Source: JASGCL01 sp965203915 (GTDB lineage Bacteria > Pseudomonadota > Alphaproteobacteria > JASGCL01). From it: 64,000 nucleotides of DNA. Under the pieces are notes generated by a model that saw only the letters and a program-made list of their open reading frames with translations, searched no databases and was not told the origin of the DNA. The stretch lies in assembly GCA_965203915.1 (NCBI GenBank), contig OZ241918.1:620001-684000 (forward strand), read 5' to 3'. Below, piece by piece: positions 27,401-38,100 of the stretch (positions are counted from its first letter, which is position 1; every line of letters begins with the position of its first letter). Position numbers and translations under genes: made by a program.

Positions 27401-28743
27401 CTGCGGATGCATATAGATACACCGTGGCCGCGGGGTCGGTGATAGTGGGTATGGGGGTATACGAGAGTTCTGTTAATGGGGCATATACTCAGATCGCACA
27501 AATACCAGAGGTTCGCGTTTCCAGCACCGAACGACGCAGGGTAACATTGGCTGGCGGGATTGTTGCTTTGGCACCCACTGACGCGGCGCAAAATTTCCTC
27601 TTCACCGCCACCGATAGCGATGTCAGCAATATTGTTTATTCGGTCAGCGGCACCGAAGCCGCCAATTTCACCGTGGCAAGCGACGTCGGTGGTAAGGAGG
27701 GTATTGGCAAATTAACATATGTGGGCAGTTTGGATTACGAAACCACCAGCCACACCCACACGGTCACCGTGGTGGCAACGTCGGGCAATAATAGCGTAAC
27801 CCAATTGTTTATATTGTCGGTTACGGGTTTGAATGACGAAGCGGCGGTTTGGACCAGCAGCATTGCCAACCGCGCAATTTCAGAAAACAATATCGCGGGG
27901 GTATCGATAGCAAATTTCCTAGCCACCGACCCCGATGGCGCGGGCGTAACATATTCGTTGACTGGTACCGACGCTAATTTGTTCAGCATGGGTAGTAATG
28001 GTGATCTGCATGTTATATCGGCGTTGGATTATGAAGGAACATACAATGGACACAATGGGCAGGTGTTCAGCGTGGTGGTGCATGCGTGGGGCACGGGCGG
28101 CGGCAACGCGATTGGGTTTGGTGCCCAGGCGACAACCAAATTGTTTGTGTTGTCGTTGGGTAATGTTGCGGGGGCAAACCATGCCGACCACACGGCCTAC
28201 ATTGACGGCACCACGGCGGTGCATGCGGTGAATGTGGGTGGCATTATTGGCCATGACGATGCGGGTAATATTGATTATGCCAATGTGCAATTCCATGGTG
28301 TTAATTATACCGACAAAGTTATTACCCGCAATGTTGCCCCCGATGGTTTACAATCAACCACCGTGGATTATGTGGTGCGTGGGATTAGCGATCTGGAATC
28401 TTTGAGAATAAGTTTCAACGGCTTCACCGACACGGATGGTAGCAAGCGTAACCATTGGTTCTTCGTCCAGGATGATGCCGCCGACAACAGCGGGCATATT
28501 GTATTCGATGCGGATGGGCAGAATGTCAATTTACATAGTTTTGTCGATGGCGTGGGCGTGACGAACGATCAAATTAATTTGCTTGCGGGATCCAATTACG
28601 GCATTGATGGCGACTTTACTAAACCAACCGACTTGAATTTGAATTTGGCTTCCGACCCATTGCATCAAAACATCGCGGGGGCATTGACCTTCGACCAATT
28701 CCTCGCCCTCATCGGCGGCAGCCAGCATATCAGTTTTGTTTAA
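21430..28743 (+). CDS. Giant cadherin-like repeat protein 3 (2,437 aa, intact)
   Basis: The frame is uninterrupted from MAYSWKNGILGG to SQHISFV. No signal peptide is seen. Cadherin-like repeats of two alternating kinds dominate. One is preceded by an aromatic insert (TWAQQPIGxNQWRN or FQWQLQPFWSPNS); the other opens with ATVWxGxPxTGVAVNETAG. Two repeats carry non-cadherin insertions of 110 aa or more, at about 26,056-26,510 and 27,064-27,645. The last ~190 aa, from about 28,172, are the module shared by all four genes. Repeats are more diverged than in giant gene 2. A secreted adhesin or surface-layer filament is the most likely role, by architecture only. Confidence 0.88.
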   Translation: MAYSWKNGILGGVSVAENATAGTPLATLVAQDGGVVDAFYYTLSGGDSSLFNIDLYGRLSLKQAIDYDTTGGTSWWRTADGQWHAPDHRYTVVVNAFNDANQIQATTTFILTMGDVNEAPVFQWQLQPFWSPNSSGSGWNNWNAASNTMFLNLAENITASGLQVAKFVAVDPDLMTPSNVTYDLVGTDAGYFSINSNGALILKSRLDYEDGVHTAKNYSVVVKAASTDGGSLASSNLVVISLGNVDDNATVWNGIPATGVAVNETAGITNTVVRPSVESVADFRAVDADGQTVKYSLGGADSWMFSIDSNGVLYRTNNVDYETSTSWRPSHQFSVTVWAWGAANTGGIARDGASISKLFILTINNVDELGTGFTWAQQPIGVNQWRNAASGLITVNISENNALGMAVGQFAATDGDGVAVTYNLSGADAAYFSINNNGALTLKSSLNYEDSVHTAKNYSVVVTAKSTDASVAISSLFVLSLQDNAKEFVWINNPTGASISETAALVGATVADFNIAALDNGPVFAEGVNSSYSLMSGDTWAFSINKQTGVLMLSQPRDYESENSWRPDHRFSVVVGAWRDGGGTISQLFILTINNVNEFGTGFTWAQQPIGTNQWRNGASGLVTVGVNENNAIGMAVGQFAATDGDQVAVTYNLGGTDAAYFSINNNGALTLKSSLDYEDGVHTAKNYSVVVTATSTDGSPAVSSLFVVSLGNVDDNATVWSGTPVTGVAVNETAGITNTVVLSTRVSLADFRAIDGDGQTVKYSLAGDTAGMFSIDSNGVLYRTRNVDYETSQHQFSVTVWAWGAANTGGIANDGAGINKLFILTINNVNEFGTGFTWAQQPIGTNQWRNGASGLVTVGVNENNAMGMAVGQFAATDGDQVAVTYNLGGTDAAYFSINNNGALTLKSSLDYESTHVGKNYSVVVTATSTDGSPAVSSLFVVSLGNVDDNATVWSGTPATGVAVNETAGITNTVVLSTRVSLADFRAIDGDGQTVKYSLAGDTAGMFSIDSNGVLYRTRNVDYETSQHQFSVTVWAWGAANTDGIANDGAGINKLFILTINNVNELGTGFTWAQQPIGVNQWRNGASGLVTVGVNENNAIGMAVGQFAATDGDQVAVTYNLGGTDAAYFSINNNGALTLKSSLDYESTHVGKNYSVVVTATSTDGSPAVSSLFVVSLQDNNKEFGWTGAVPAAISLGETAAVAGLSLADFNISAVDGSVSFGEGVNSGYWLTGADAGNFNIDAKTGVLRLTYGRDYESDHINLGGKHLFTAIVNAWRLGGADISQAFVLTVGNVNDNATLFQWQLQPFWSPNSTGTGWNNWNGASNTMFLNLGENITTAGTQMAKFRAVDADIDALVTYELGGTDATYFSIDTNGRLYLASNLNYENTTHAAKNYSVVVKAASIDGSPAISNLVVVSLGNMDDNLTAWKATPPTGIAIDEKTGIAASQALTTAVSIGDFGATDADGQVLNYWMSAPNSDSWIFSLDQRGVLYRKVDFDYDTMGWRANRQFSVVVGVYGSPGNGVTGSGNNISQLFILTINAVDETPVWSTTPLSSKLLVEDDGATYNYTDAFTLPVSVAARNFTDTNPANNITNYANGAIVTLPFDVVVSPPASSHRIYYRVAGDNTLYEGGMGSSVTLAKGTKLTAFQAGVIVTLNGVQYFQAAASSFVVPLNDSRRLNIPGGILATFAAWDPEGAVVQYSVSGTDASRFIIDGNGKLIFAQSLDFEAAGGANYSVVVVATDNTGHAITQNFVVSFNNTNDEFAWSGTQVAGVSLLELTGTQVVTARAVATFTALDTDINGGGYTPHSGAGFVSYSLAGADITYFTINKDTGVLSFVSAVDGENGHGQLYSITISANEINQTLGTAWVSQNFVLTIGDVDESPIAWQDSNSHPATGVVVESYASLQRIPQGAVYPIDLVCPVSPFQFLYGADVGTPYSIDLPQYANGYSVTLPFDVVIAGDYAQGNTIRLLVKNSDGSITLRGSVADVNTADAYRYTVAAGSVIVGMGVYESSVNGAYTQIAQIPEVRVSSTERRRVTLAGGIVALAPTDAAQNFLFTATDSDVSNIVYSVSGTEAANFTVASDVGGKEGIGKLTYVGSLDYETTSHTHTVTVVATSGNNSVTQLFILSVTGLNDEAAVWTSSIANRAISENNIAGVSIANFLATDPDGAGVTYSLTGTDANLFSMGSNGDLHVISALDYEGTYNGHNGQVFSVVVHAWGTGGGNAIGFGAQATTKLFVLSLGNVAGANHADHTAYIDGTTAVHAVNVGGIIGHDDAGNIDYANVQFHGVNYTDKVITRNVAPDGLQSTTVDYVVRGISDLESLRISFNGFTDTDGSKRNHWFFVQDDAADNSGHIVFDADGQNVNLHSFVDGVGVTNDQINLLAGSNYGIDGDFTKPTDLNLNLASDPLHQNIAGALTFDQFLALIGGSQHISFV
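22531..24960 (+). repeat. ~690-702-bp tandem two-domain repeats in giant gene 3
   Basis: The start of the module (GTGFTWAQQPIG) recurs at 22531, 23221, 23923 and 24622, giving periods of 690, 702 and 699 bp. The copies starting at 23221 and 23923 are nearly identical. The 22531 copy has a different second domain (KEFVWINNPTG). Confidence 0.8.
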
Positions 28744-28981
28744 TTAAGTTTTAAACTTAATACCGCACCCCTTTAATAAGATGGGGTTGGGGCACCACAG
28801 CCATTTGTTGTGCCCTGTTGGCTATATAATATAGGCAATGTAAGACATTGTTAGCACTTTTTAATGCTCATACTGCAAGCCTCTCGCCCCTATTATCAAG
28901 CGTAAAGGCTTAAATCGCCCCCAATAAGCCTGGTTATTTTATTACATTTATTAAAGAGAGTATAATTCAATAATAAAACCC

Positions 28982-29010
28982 TTGCAAGAATTAGTAAAAT
29001 TTACTAGACA
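28982..29010 (+). promoter_or_regulatory. Candidate promoter of giant gene 4
   Basis: TTGCAA at 28982-28987, 17 bases, then TAGACA at 29005-29010. The match is weaker than for genes 2 and 3, but the surrounding block aligns with the gene 2 promoter region. Confidence 0.4.
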
Positions 29011-29013
29011 AGT

Positions 29014-29082
29014 CATTAACAATAAGCGTAAGCCATCATTAACAATAAGCGTAAGCCATCATTAACAATAAGCTTAAGCTAT
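29014..29082 (+). repeat. Three 23-bp direct repeats upstream of giant gene 4
   Basis: Units at 29014-29036, 29037-29059 and 29060-29082 lie head to tail with no spacer. The first two are identical and the third differs at two positions (AAGCTTAAGCTAT for AAGCGTAAGCCAT). A related AATAAGCGTAA occurs once upstream of gene 2 near 5,861. The position between promoter and start suggests regulator binding or an effect on the mRNA leader. Confidence 0.85.
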
Positions 29083-29120
29083 TTGTAAACTATATACGGA
29101 TTATACCCGAAGGGACAACC

Positions 29121-32100
29121 ATGGACTATAGCTGGAAAAATGCGGGTGGTGGAGGATCACTGATAAAGGAGAATACACCTGCGGGTGCGGTGCTTGCAAC
29201 ATTTGTAGCGCAAGATCCTTGGGCTGGTGATGCTTTTTATTATACCTTAAGCGGTGCTGATGCTTGGGCATTTAGTATTGACCTTTATGGTCGTTTGTAT
29301 TTAAAATACGATAGAGATTATGAAGGTGACACTTGGCGTCCTAATCGTCAATTTTCTGTTATCGTTAATGCCTATAATGACGCAGGGGCATGGCAAGCCG
29401 CAACCCCGTTTATTTTATCGGTCGCCAATGTTATCGAGGCGCCCACATTTCAACGGCAACAGCAACCCATCGGTTATAATGTTTGGAGCCAGGCCGATAC
29501 ACCGATGTATGTTAATGTGGTTGAAAACAACGCCGCGGGAATGCAGGTAGGAAAATTCTTGGCGTTGGATAAAGAAACGGGCGGGAAGGTAAATTATAGT
29601 TTGGCTGGCCGCGATAGTTCTTATTTTTCGATAGACAATTCAGGGCGTTTGTTTTTGGTGTCCAGCCTGAATTACGAGGATGCCAGCCATAGCAAAAAAT
29701 ATTACGGGGTAGCGGTGAAGGCAACGTCGCTTGATGGGATAGCGGTGAGCAACCTGTTTGTGGTGAGTTTGCAAAACAATAGCAATGAATTTGCGTGGAC
29801 AAATAACCCAATTGGTCTGGATATTTCCGAAACGGCTGCGTTGGCTGGTGCGTCGTTGGCGAATTTCGATATTGGAGCGGTGGATGGATCGAACCCCGTG
29901 ATAGAAGGTGGGAACGATTCGTGGTATTGGCTAACGAATGGCGATACTTGGGCGTTTGAGATTGATGGGAAAACGGGGGTGTTACGGTTAAAATATCAAC
30001 TTGATTATGAAGGAGTTAATAGTTGGCGACCCGACCATCGGTTTTCGGTGGTGGTGAATGCGTGGCGTAATGGTGGGGACAATATCAGCCAATTATTCGT
30101 GTTGACGGTCGCCGATGTTAACGAAGCGCCCGTTTTTCAATGGCAATTGCAACCATTCTGGGGACAAAATAGCGCAGGGGCGTGGAACAATTGGGCAGCG
30201 GCCAGCGATACGCGATATTTAAACATAGCCGAAAACAATGCAGGGGCAGGATCGCAAGTGGCAAAATTCCAAGCGGTGGACCCTGATATTGGCGCGCGGG
30301 TGACCTATGACGTGGTTGGGACGGATGCCGCCTATTTCAGCATTGACAGCAACGGGCGTTTGTATTTGGCATCGAATTTGGATTATGAAAGTGCCCATGC
30401 GGGTAAGGTTTACAGCGTGGTGGTAACGGCGAAATCGACCGATGCCAGCCCGGCGATTACCAACCTGGTGGTGATAACCCTGGGCAACGTGGATGATAAT
30501 GCCACGGCGTGGAATGTAAGCCCCACCACGGGCATAGCGGTTAATGAAACAACGGGAATAACCAATACCGTGGTTCGTCCAACGTTGGAGTCGCTGGCCA
30601 ACTTCAGCGCGGTTGATGCGGACGGACAAACGGTAAAATATGCGCTATCGGGCGATTCATGGATGTTCAGCATCGACGGCAATGGGGTATTATATCGGAC
30701 GCGTAATGTGGATTATGAAACAAACCAACGTCAGTTCTCGGTAACGGTATGGGCATGGGGCGCGAAGAACACTGGGGGCATTACCAACGAAGGTGCTGGC
30801 ATCGGCAAATTATTCATCCTGACGATTAATAATGTGAATGAATTCACCACGGGTTTTACATGGGCGCAACAGCCGATGTGGGGACAAAATAGCGCAGGGG
30901 CGTGGAATAATTGGGCGGCGGCCAGCGACACCAGGTTCGTTAATGTAAGTGAAAACAATGCGGTGGGCGTGGCGGTGGGGCAGTTTGCGGCAACCGACGG
31001 CGATGGCGTGGCGGTTAATTACAGTTTGAGCGGTGCCGATGCGGGGTATTTCAGTATCAACAACAATGGCACGCTGAGCTTGATCTCAAGATTAGATTAT
31101 GAAAGTGCCCATGCTAAAAATTACAGCGTGACGGTAACGGCAACATCGATCGATGGCAGTGCCGCGGTCAATAGTTTGTTTGTGGTAAGTTTGCAAGACA
31201 ACACGAAAGAATTTGGGTGGGTAGGGAACAACCTAACGGGTGTGGCTATTTCTGAAACGGCGGCGTTGGTGGGGGTGACGGTGGCGGATTTTAATATCGC
31301 GGCGTTGGATAATGGGCCAAGTTTTGTCGAAGGAACAGGTTCTGGTTATTGGTTAGCGGATAGAGTTGCCGACAATTGGGCATTTAATATTAATCAGCAG
31401 ACGGGTGTGTTAAAATTGGTTTTTGAGCGGGATTATGAATCGGAGCATTCATGGCGGCCCGACCATCGGTTCACGGCGGTGGTGGGCGCATGGCGCGATG
31501 GCGGGGGAACAATGACCCAAGTATTTGTGTTGACGGTGGCGGATGTTAATGAAGCGCCAGCATTCCAATGGCAACCGCAACCATTATGGGGGCAGGACAG
31601 CAAAGGTGGGTGGAATAATTGGGCAGCGGCCAGCGATACGCGATATTTAAACATAACCGAAAATAATATTGTTGGATTGCAAGTGGCAAAATTTCAAGCG
31701 GTGGACCCTGATATTGGGGCGCGGGTGACCTATAGTTTGGGTGGCGCGGATGCAGCTTATTTTACTATTAATGCCAATGGTGCCTTGAGTTTAAAATCAA
31801 GTTTGAATTATGAAGATTCAAATCATGCTGATAAAGTTTATAGCGTGGTGGTCAATGCCAAATCGACCGATGGCGGCAGCGATTTTGCCAGCAACCTGGT
31901 GGTGATAACGTTGAATAATGATCCCAACGAATTTGGTTGGATTAATCGCCCGCGTGGCATTATTCTTTCGGAAACGGCGACTTTACCTGGCACCGTGATC
32001 GCAGATTTTAATATTGGACCCCAAGACAATTCGGATCCTTTTGTTGAAGGGATAAATTCTGGCTATTGGTTAACGGGTGGCGATGCCTCGCTTTTTAATA

Positions 32101-35100
32101 TTAATTCATATGGTCGGTTATCATTAAAACAAACGATAGATTATGACACCACAGGCGTGTGGTGGCAGGACAGGGATAGGCAATGGCATAATCCTGACCA
32201 CCGTTATTCGGTGGTGGTGAATGCCTGGAACGGGTCGGCCCCCACCGTCAATCAAGTATTTATCATAACCGTAACCAACGTGAATGATAACCCGACCAAT
32301 TTTGCATGGGCGCAGCAGCCGTTAGGGGTTAATCAATGGCGGAATGCGGCGAATGGACCCATAAGCGTTAATGTTAATGAAAACAATGCTATTGGCATGG
32401 CGGTGGGGCAGTTCGCGGCAACGGACGGCGATTGGGCGATGGTAACCTACAGTTTGAGTGGCGCGGACGCGGGGTATTTTAATATCAACAACAATGGCAC
32501 GGTGACCCTGATATCAAGATTGGATTATGAAGATAGTGCCCATACGGCAAAAAATTATAGCGTGGTGGTAACGGCGACGCCGACCGATGGCAGCTCAGCG
32601 GTTATTAGTTTATTTGTGTTGTCGTTAAATAATGTGGATGATAATCCCACAGCTTGGAGTTCGACTCCGATAACAGGTATAGCGGTTGATGAAAAAATAG
32701 GAATAACCAAGATGGTAACCCTTGGCGTTGCGTCCGCTATCGCTACCTTCAAGGCACTTGATGCCGACGGACAATTTGTAAATTATGCGCTGGATGGGAC
32801 GGATAAATGGATGTTCAGCATCGATGGTAATGGGGTGTTATATAGGAAATATGATGCGGATTATGAAACAAACAACCGTCAATTTTCTGTAACGATTTGG
32901 ACTTGGGGTTCACCAGGCAACGGGGCGACAACCTGGGGCGCGGGTATCAGCCAATTATTTGTTTTGACGGTGGCGGATGTTAATGAAGCCCCCGTTTTCA
33001 AATGGCAAGAACAACCATTCTGGGGGCAAGATAGCACAGGGGTATCGAACTTAGGTTGGAGCAATGCGTCTTCCGCCATATTTGTTAACGCGCTTGAAAA
33101 CAATTTGGTTGGGGCGGATGTAGCAAAATTCCTAGCGGTGGATAATGATGCGGGTGCCAGGGTAAACTATAGTTTAAGCGGCACCGACGCCAATTATTTT
33201 ACCATCGACAGCAATGGGCGTTTGTATTTGCAGTCAAGTTTGGATTATGAAGATAGCGTTCATACGGCTAAAAATTACAGCGTCATTGTGCAAGCCATAT
33301 CAACCGATGGCGGGCCAATGGTAAGTAATTTGGTTGTCGTTAATTTGCAAGATAGCGTCACCGAATTTAAATGGGGAACAACAACCAAATTACTTACCGA
33401 AGTAAGCGAAGCATCCGCCCTGGCGGGGCTTACGGTGGCCGATTTCAATTTGACGGGAACAACCATTACCGAAGGGGTAAATGCGGGTTATTTGTTGGAT
33501 AATAGACTTGCGGATAATGTGTTATTTACCATCGATGCCAAAACTGGCATATTGCGGTTGGCTTATAACCGCGATTATGAAGGGGATAATACATGGCGCC
33601 CGAACCATCAATTCACCGCGGTTGTCACTGCTTGGCATAGCGGCGATGCTAATATCAGCCAAGTATTTATTTTGACGGTGGGTAATGTTAATGACAACCC
33701 AACATTATTCCAAGACCAAGGGCAACCATTGTGGGGCTATGATGCCAATGGGGTATCGAACCGAGGCTATGCCAAGGCTGGTGCGGCGGTGGTGGTTAAC
33801 ATAAGCGAAAATAATGCGGTGGGGATGCAGGTTGCCAAATTTAAAGCGGTTGATGGCGACGTTGGCGCGTTGGTAAACTATAGTTTAAGCGGCACCGACG
33901 CCAATTATTTTAGCATCGACAGCAATGGGCGTTTGTATTTGCAATCAAGTTTGGATTATGAAAGCACCAGCCGCGTCGGGAAAACTTACAGCGTGGTGGT
34001 GCAGGCCGCATCAAACGATGGCAGCCCATCGATAAACAATGTGTTTGTGGTTAGCGTTCAAAATAATAATAATGAGTTTGGCTGGACTGCTGCCCCCTCG
34101 GCCATATCTTTTGCCTATGGCACCGACATTGCTGCCATCTCGCTAGCAGATTTTAATATTGGTGCGGTCGATGGTTCGGCCAGTTTTAGCGAAGGAGGAC
34201 CCAATTCAGCCTATTGGCTAACGGGCGCCGATGCCACGTTATTTAATATTGATGCGAAAACGGGGATATTAAAATTGGCACAGCCGCGTGATTATGGCTT
34301 GGATGATACATGGCGCCCCACCCACAATTTTTCGGTGGTGGTGAATGCGTGGCATGCGGGCGCGGCGGCAAATATAAGCCAAATGTTCGTGTTATCGGTT
34401 AAAACGGACGCGGTGTGGGCGGCAAGGACGCCATCGGGCTTCATCAGCGAAAACAATACCGCCAACCTGTTGGTTGCGCAATTTTCGGCCTTTGACAATG
34501 CTGCCAATTTGCAAATGACCTATAGTTTGAGCGGCACCGATGCCAATTATTTTAGCCTTGATAAAGTCAGTGGAAATTTGATTCTTAAATCAAGTTTGGA
34601 TTATGACGATACCACGCACCCTGCAAAATATTATAGCGTGATAGTTAAGGCGAGTTCAGTTGGTGGTATATCGATTGTTGATTCGTTTGTTTTGTCGGTG
34701 GGTAATCTTAATGATAATCCTGTCATCTTTACCTCGGCGACGGGGGCGGTGTCCTTGCGCCTTAGCGAAAATAATGTTGCGGGAATCCAGGTCGCCGATT
34801 TTGCAGCAACCGATCGCGATGCGGGCGCGGTCATTTCGCAATATAAAATAATCGGTGATGATAGTAATTATTTTACCATCACCAACAATGGCGCGCTTAT
34901 TTTAAAATCGGCGTTGGATTCTGAAAACCCTAACCATCGTGCGCAATATTACAGCGTGGTGGTGCAGGCGATATCAAGCGATGGTAGCATGGCCAGTAAT
35001 ATATTTGTGTTATCGCTCGACAATGTTAATGATAATCCCTTGCGGTTTGTTTCTGCCACGGCGGCGACCGTTGTTAATGTAGATGAAAATAATGCCGCTG

Positions 35101-38100
35101 GTTTGCAAGTAGGGAATTTTGCCGCGCAGGATGCCGATGTTGGTGCGACGGTCAGTGGTTATAGCCTAACGGGTGCTGATAGTAATTATTTTAGCATTAT
35201 CAACAATGGTCTATTGATTTTGAAATCAAGTTTGGATGCGGAGGATGCCAACCATAGCCAAACTTTCTACAGCATTGGGGTTATTGCAACCGCCACCGAT
35301 GGCAGCGCAGTAAGCAGCAGTTTCATTTTGTCGTTGGGCAATGTGAACGATAATGGCGTAACATTTGTTTCGGCAACTGCCCCAGTCTCTATATTTGTTA
35401 GCGAAAACAATGCCATCAATGCCGAGGTTGCCAATTTTGGGGCAAGCGACGGCGATGTGGGCGAGACCATTATCAACTATGCCCTATTCGGTGCCGATAA
35501 AAACTTTTTTGACATAGATAACGCAGGACGTATAAGGTTAAGATACAGCCTAGATTACGAAGATACAAAACACACTAGATATTACAGCGTCGGCGTCTTG
35601 GCGGTATCCAGCGATGGTAATTCGGCGCTTAATTCTTTCGTGTTTTCGGTGGCCGATGTAAACGAACCAGTGCAATGGAGCAATGCCAACAGCCATCCCG
35701 CAACGGGCAGTGTGGCTGAAACCTATGGCAAAGTGGCATATGTGTCGCCTGGACAAAGTTATCCCGCCGACCTGGTTGTGCCCGCGTCATCTTTTGATTA
35801 CAGCCAAGGCAAGACTTTGGATACCGCCGCCGAGCCAGTTCATTATGTTGGTAGTTTGATACGATTACCCTTCAGTTTGGTTATAAGGGGCACCGCGGAT
35901 AAACAAGCTCGCGTTGTGCTTTATAATGACGATGCAACCTACACCCAAAGGGGTGGTGCAAGCGACGGGGCGCAGGCCACGGGCAGCGCAGCCTATAGCT
36001 ATACCCTGGCTGCGGGCTCGGTCATAGCTGGCTATGGTATTTTTGATAGAGGCGCGGGCGGTTACCTCAAGGCTGATAATATGAATGGTTTAACCATCCC
36101 TGCCAACACGCGGATCTTAGATATCAACGAACAGGGTGATTATTTCCTTGTTAATATTACTGGGGCGCAGAATTTTTTCTTTACTGCCGCTGACCCTGAC
36201 GGCACCCCTGTTAGTTATTCGCTTATGGGTGTTGAGGCCAGCAACTTTAGCATCGTTAGCGATTTTAATAACATACGCGGCGTGGGACGGTTATTTTATA
36301 ACGGCGTTTTGGATTATGACGGCACCAGCATTACCCACACCGTGACGGTTGTCGCCAGTTCAGGGGGGCACAGCACCAGCCAATTGTTTGTTTTATCGGT
36401 GACGAATGTGAACGACGAACAAACCTATTGGGTTCTGCATCCCTCACGCGCCATTATTGTGGAAACGTCAGCCACCGCGGGGTTATCCATCGCTCATTTC
36501 CAAGCGAACGATTACGACCGTCCACCCCCTGGCGACAACGCAACCCAAATTACCTATGGGTTGAGCGGCGCCGATGCTAATTTATTTAGTATTAATTCTA
36601 GCGGCGATTTAAGCTTAAGAACCACGCTTCCCTCCCCCGTTGTTAAATCGCTTTATACGGTTATAGTGTTGGCGGGTGGTGTATATGGCGGTGCCCCCAT
36701 TGGCTATTGGGGACAGCAATCATTAAGGTCAGAAATATTTGTTTTGAGCGTTCAAAATATTAACGACCAAGCAACCAGTTGGGTGCAGCGTCCAGCCTCC
36801 GCCATTATTTCAGAAAATAATGGTGCGGGGATCACGGTAGCAAATTTTGTGGTAACCGATGCCGATGGCGCGGGGGTAAGTTATTGGCTGACAGGGGTCG
36901 ACAATAATTTATTTAGCATGAGCACAAGCGGCAGATTGCATGTTGTATCGGCGTTGGATTACGAAGCAACCTACAACGGGCATAATGGCCGTGTATTTAG
37001 CGTGACAGTGAATGCCATCGGGGTGGATGGTGGTGCGGGCGTCGGCGCAGGGGCGGTAGCCATCACGCAATTATTTGTGCTGACGGTGAGTAATGTGGAT
37101 GATAATGCCACGGTGTGGAGTTCGACCCCCGCCACGGGAATAGCGATTGATGAAAAGTCAGGTGTGGCTGGCGCGCCAGCCTTGGCGACCGTGGTAAGTA
37201 TCGCGGATTTCGGCGCGATGGATGCCGATGGTCAGATTGTGAATTATTCCATCAGCAACACCAGCGATTCGTGGGCATTCAGTATCAACAGCAGTGGTGT
37301 GTTGTTCCGTAAGAATGATTTTGATTTTGAAAGCATTGCATTGGGACAATATTTTGGGCCACGCCAGAAATTTTCGGTGACAGTAAATGCTTGGAGCACG
37401 CCAGGTAATGGTATCACGACCAACGGTGCGGCCATCAGCCAATTGTTTGTTTTGACGATTAATGATGTGAATGAACCCACCAATTTTTCTAGCACACCAA
37501 GCACGGGTATCGCCGTTAGCGAAAACAATGTCGTGGGGCTAACGGTGGGTAGTTTCCGCGCGTTTGATGGCGATGGGGTTGCGGTAACATATAGCCTTGG
37601 CGGCACCGATGCGACATACTTCAGCATTGATACAAATGGTAATTTAAAATTAAGATCAGTTTTGGATTTTGAAGATAGTGCCCATACGGCAAAAAATTAC
37701 AGCGTGGTGGTGCAGGCAACATCGACCGATGGCGGTGCCACGATTAGCAGTGCGTTTGTGTTGTCGTTGGGTAATGTTGCGGGGGCAAGCCATGCCGACC
37801 ACACGGCATACATCGACGGCACCACGGCGACCCATGCGGTGAATGTGGGTGGCATTATTGGTCATGACGATGCGGGTAATATTGATTATGCCAATGTGCA
37901 ATTCCACGGCGTCAATTACACCGATAAGGTTATTACGCACAATGTTGCCCCCGATGGTTTACAATCAACCACGGTGGATTATGTGGTGCGCGGGATTAGC
38001 GATTTGGAAAGTTTGAGGATAAGCTTCAACGGCTTCACCGACACGGACGGTAGCCAACGCAACCATTGGTTCTTCGTCCAGGATGATGCCACCGACCACA

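Larger units (their letters stand above)
28744..29120. other. Intergenic region between giant genes 3 and 4
   Basis: No gene is seen in these 377 bases. A palindrome-like TTAAGTTTTAAACTTAA follows the stop of gene 3, and ACCCC/GGGGT arms lie at about 28,766-28,787. The block 28923-29005 matches the region upstream of giant gene 2. Three 23-bp direct repeats lie at 29014-29082, and AAGGGA about 6 bp before the ATG is a plausible ribosome binding site. Confidence 0.65.

Noticed and set aside
29014..29082. CRISPR array
   Set aside because: The 23-bp units are contiguous with no spacers, and no cas genes are present.
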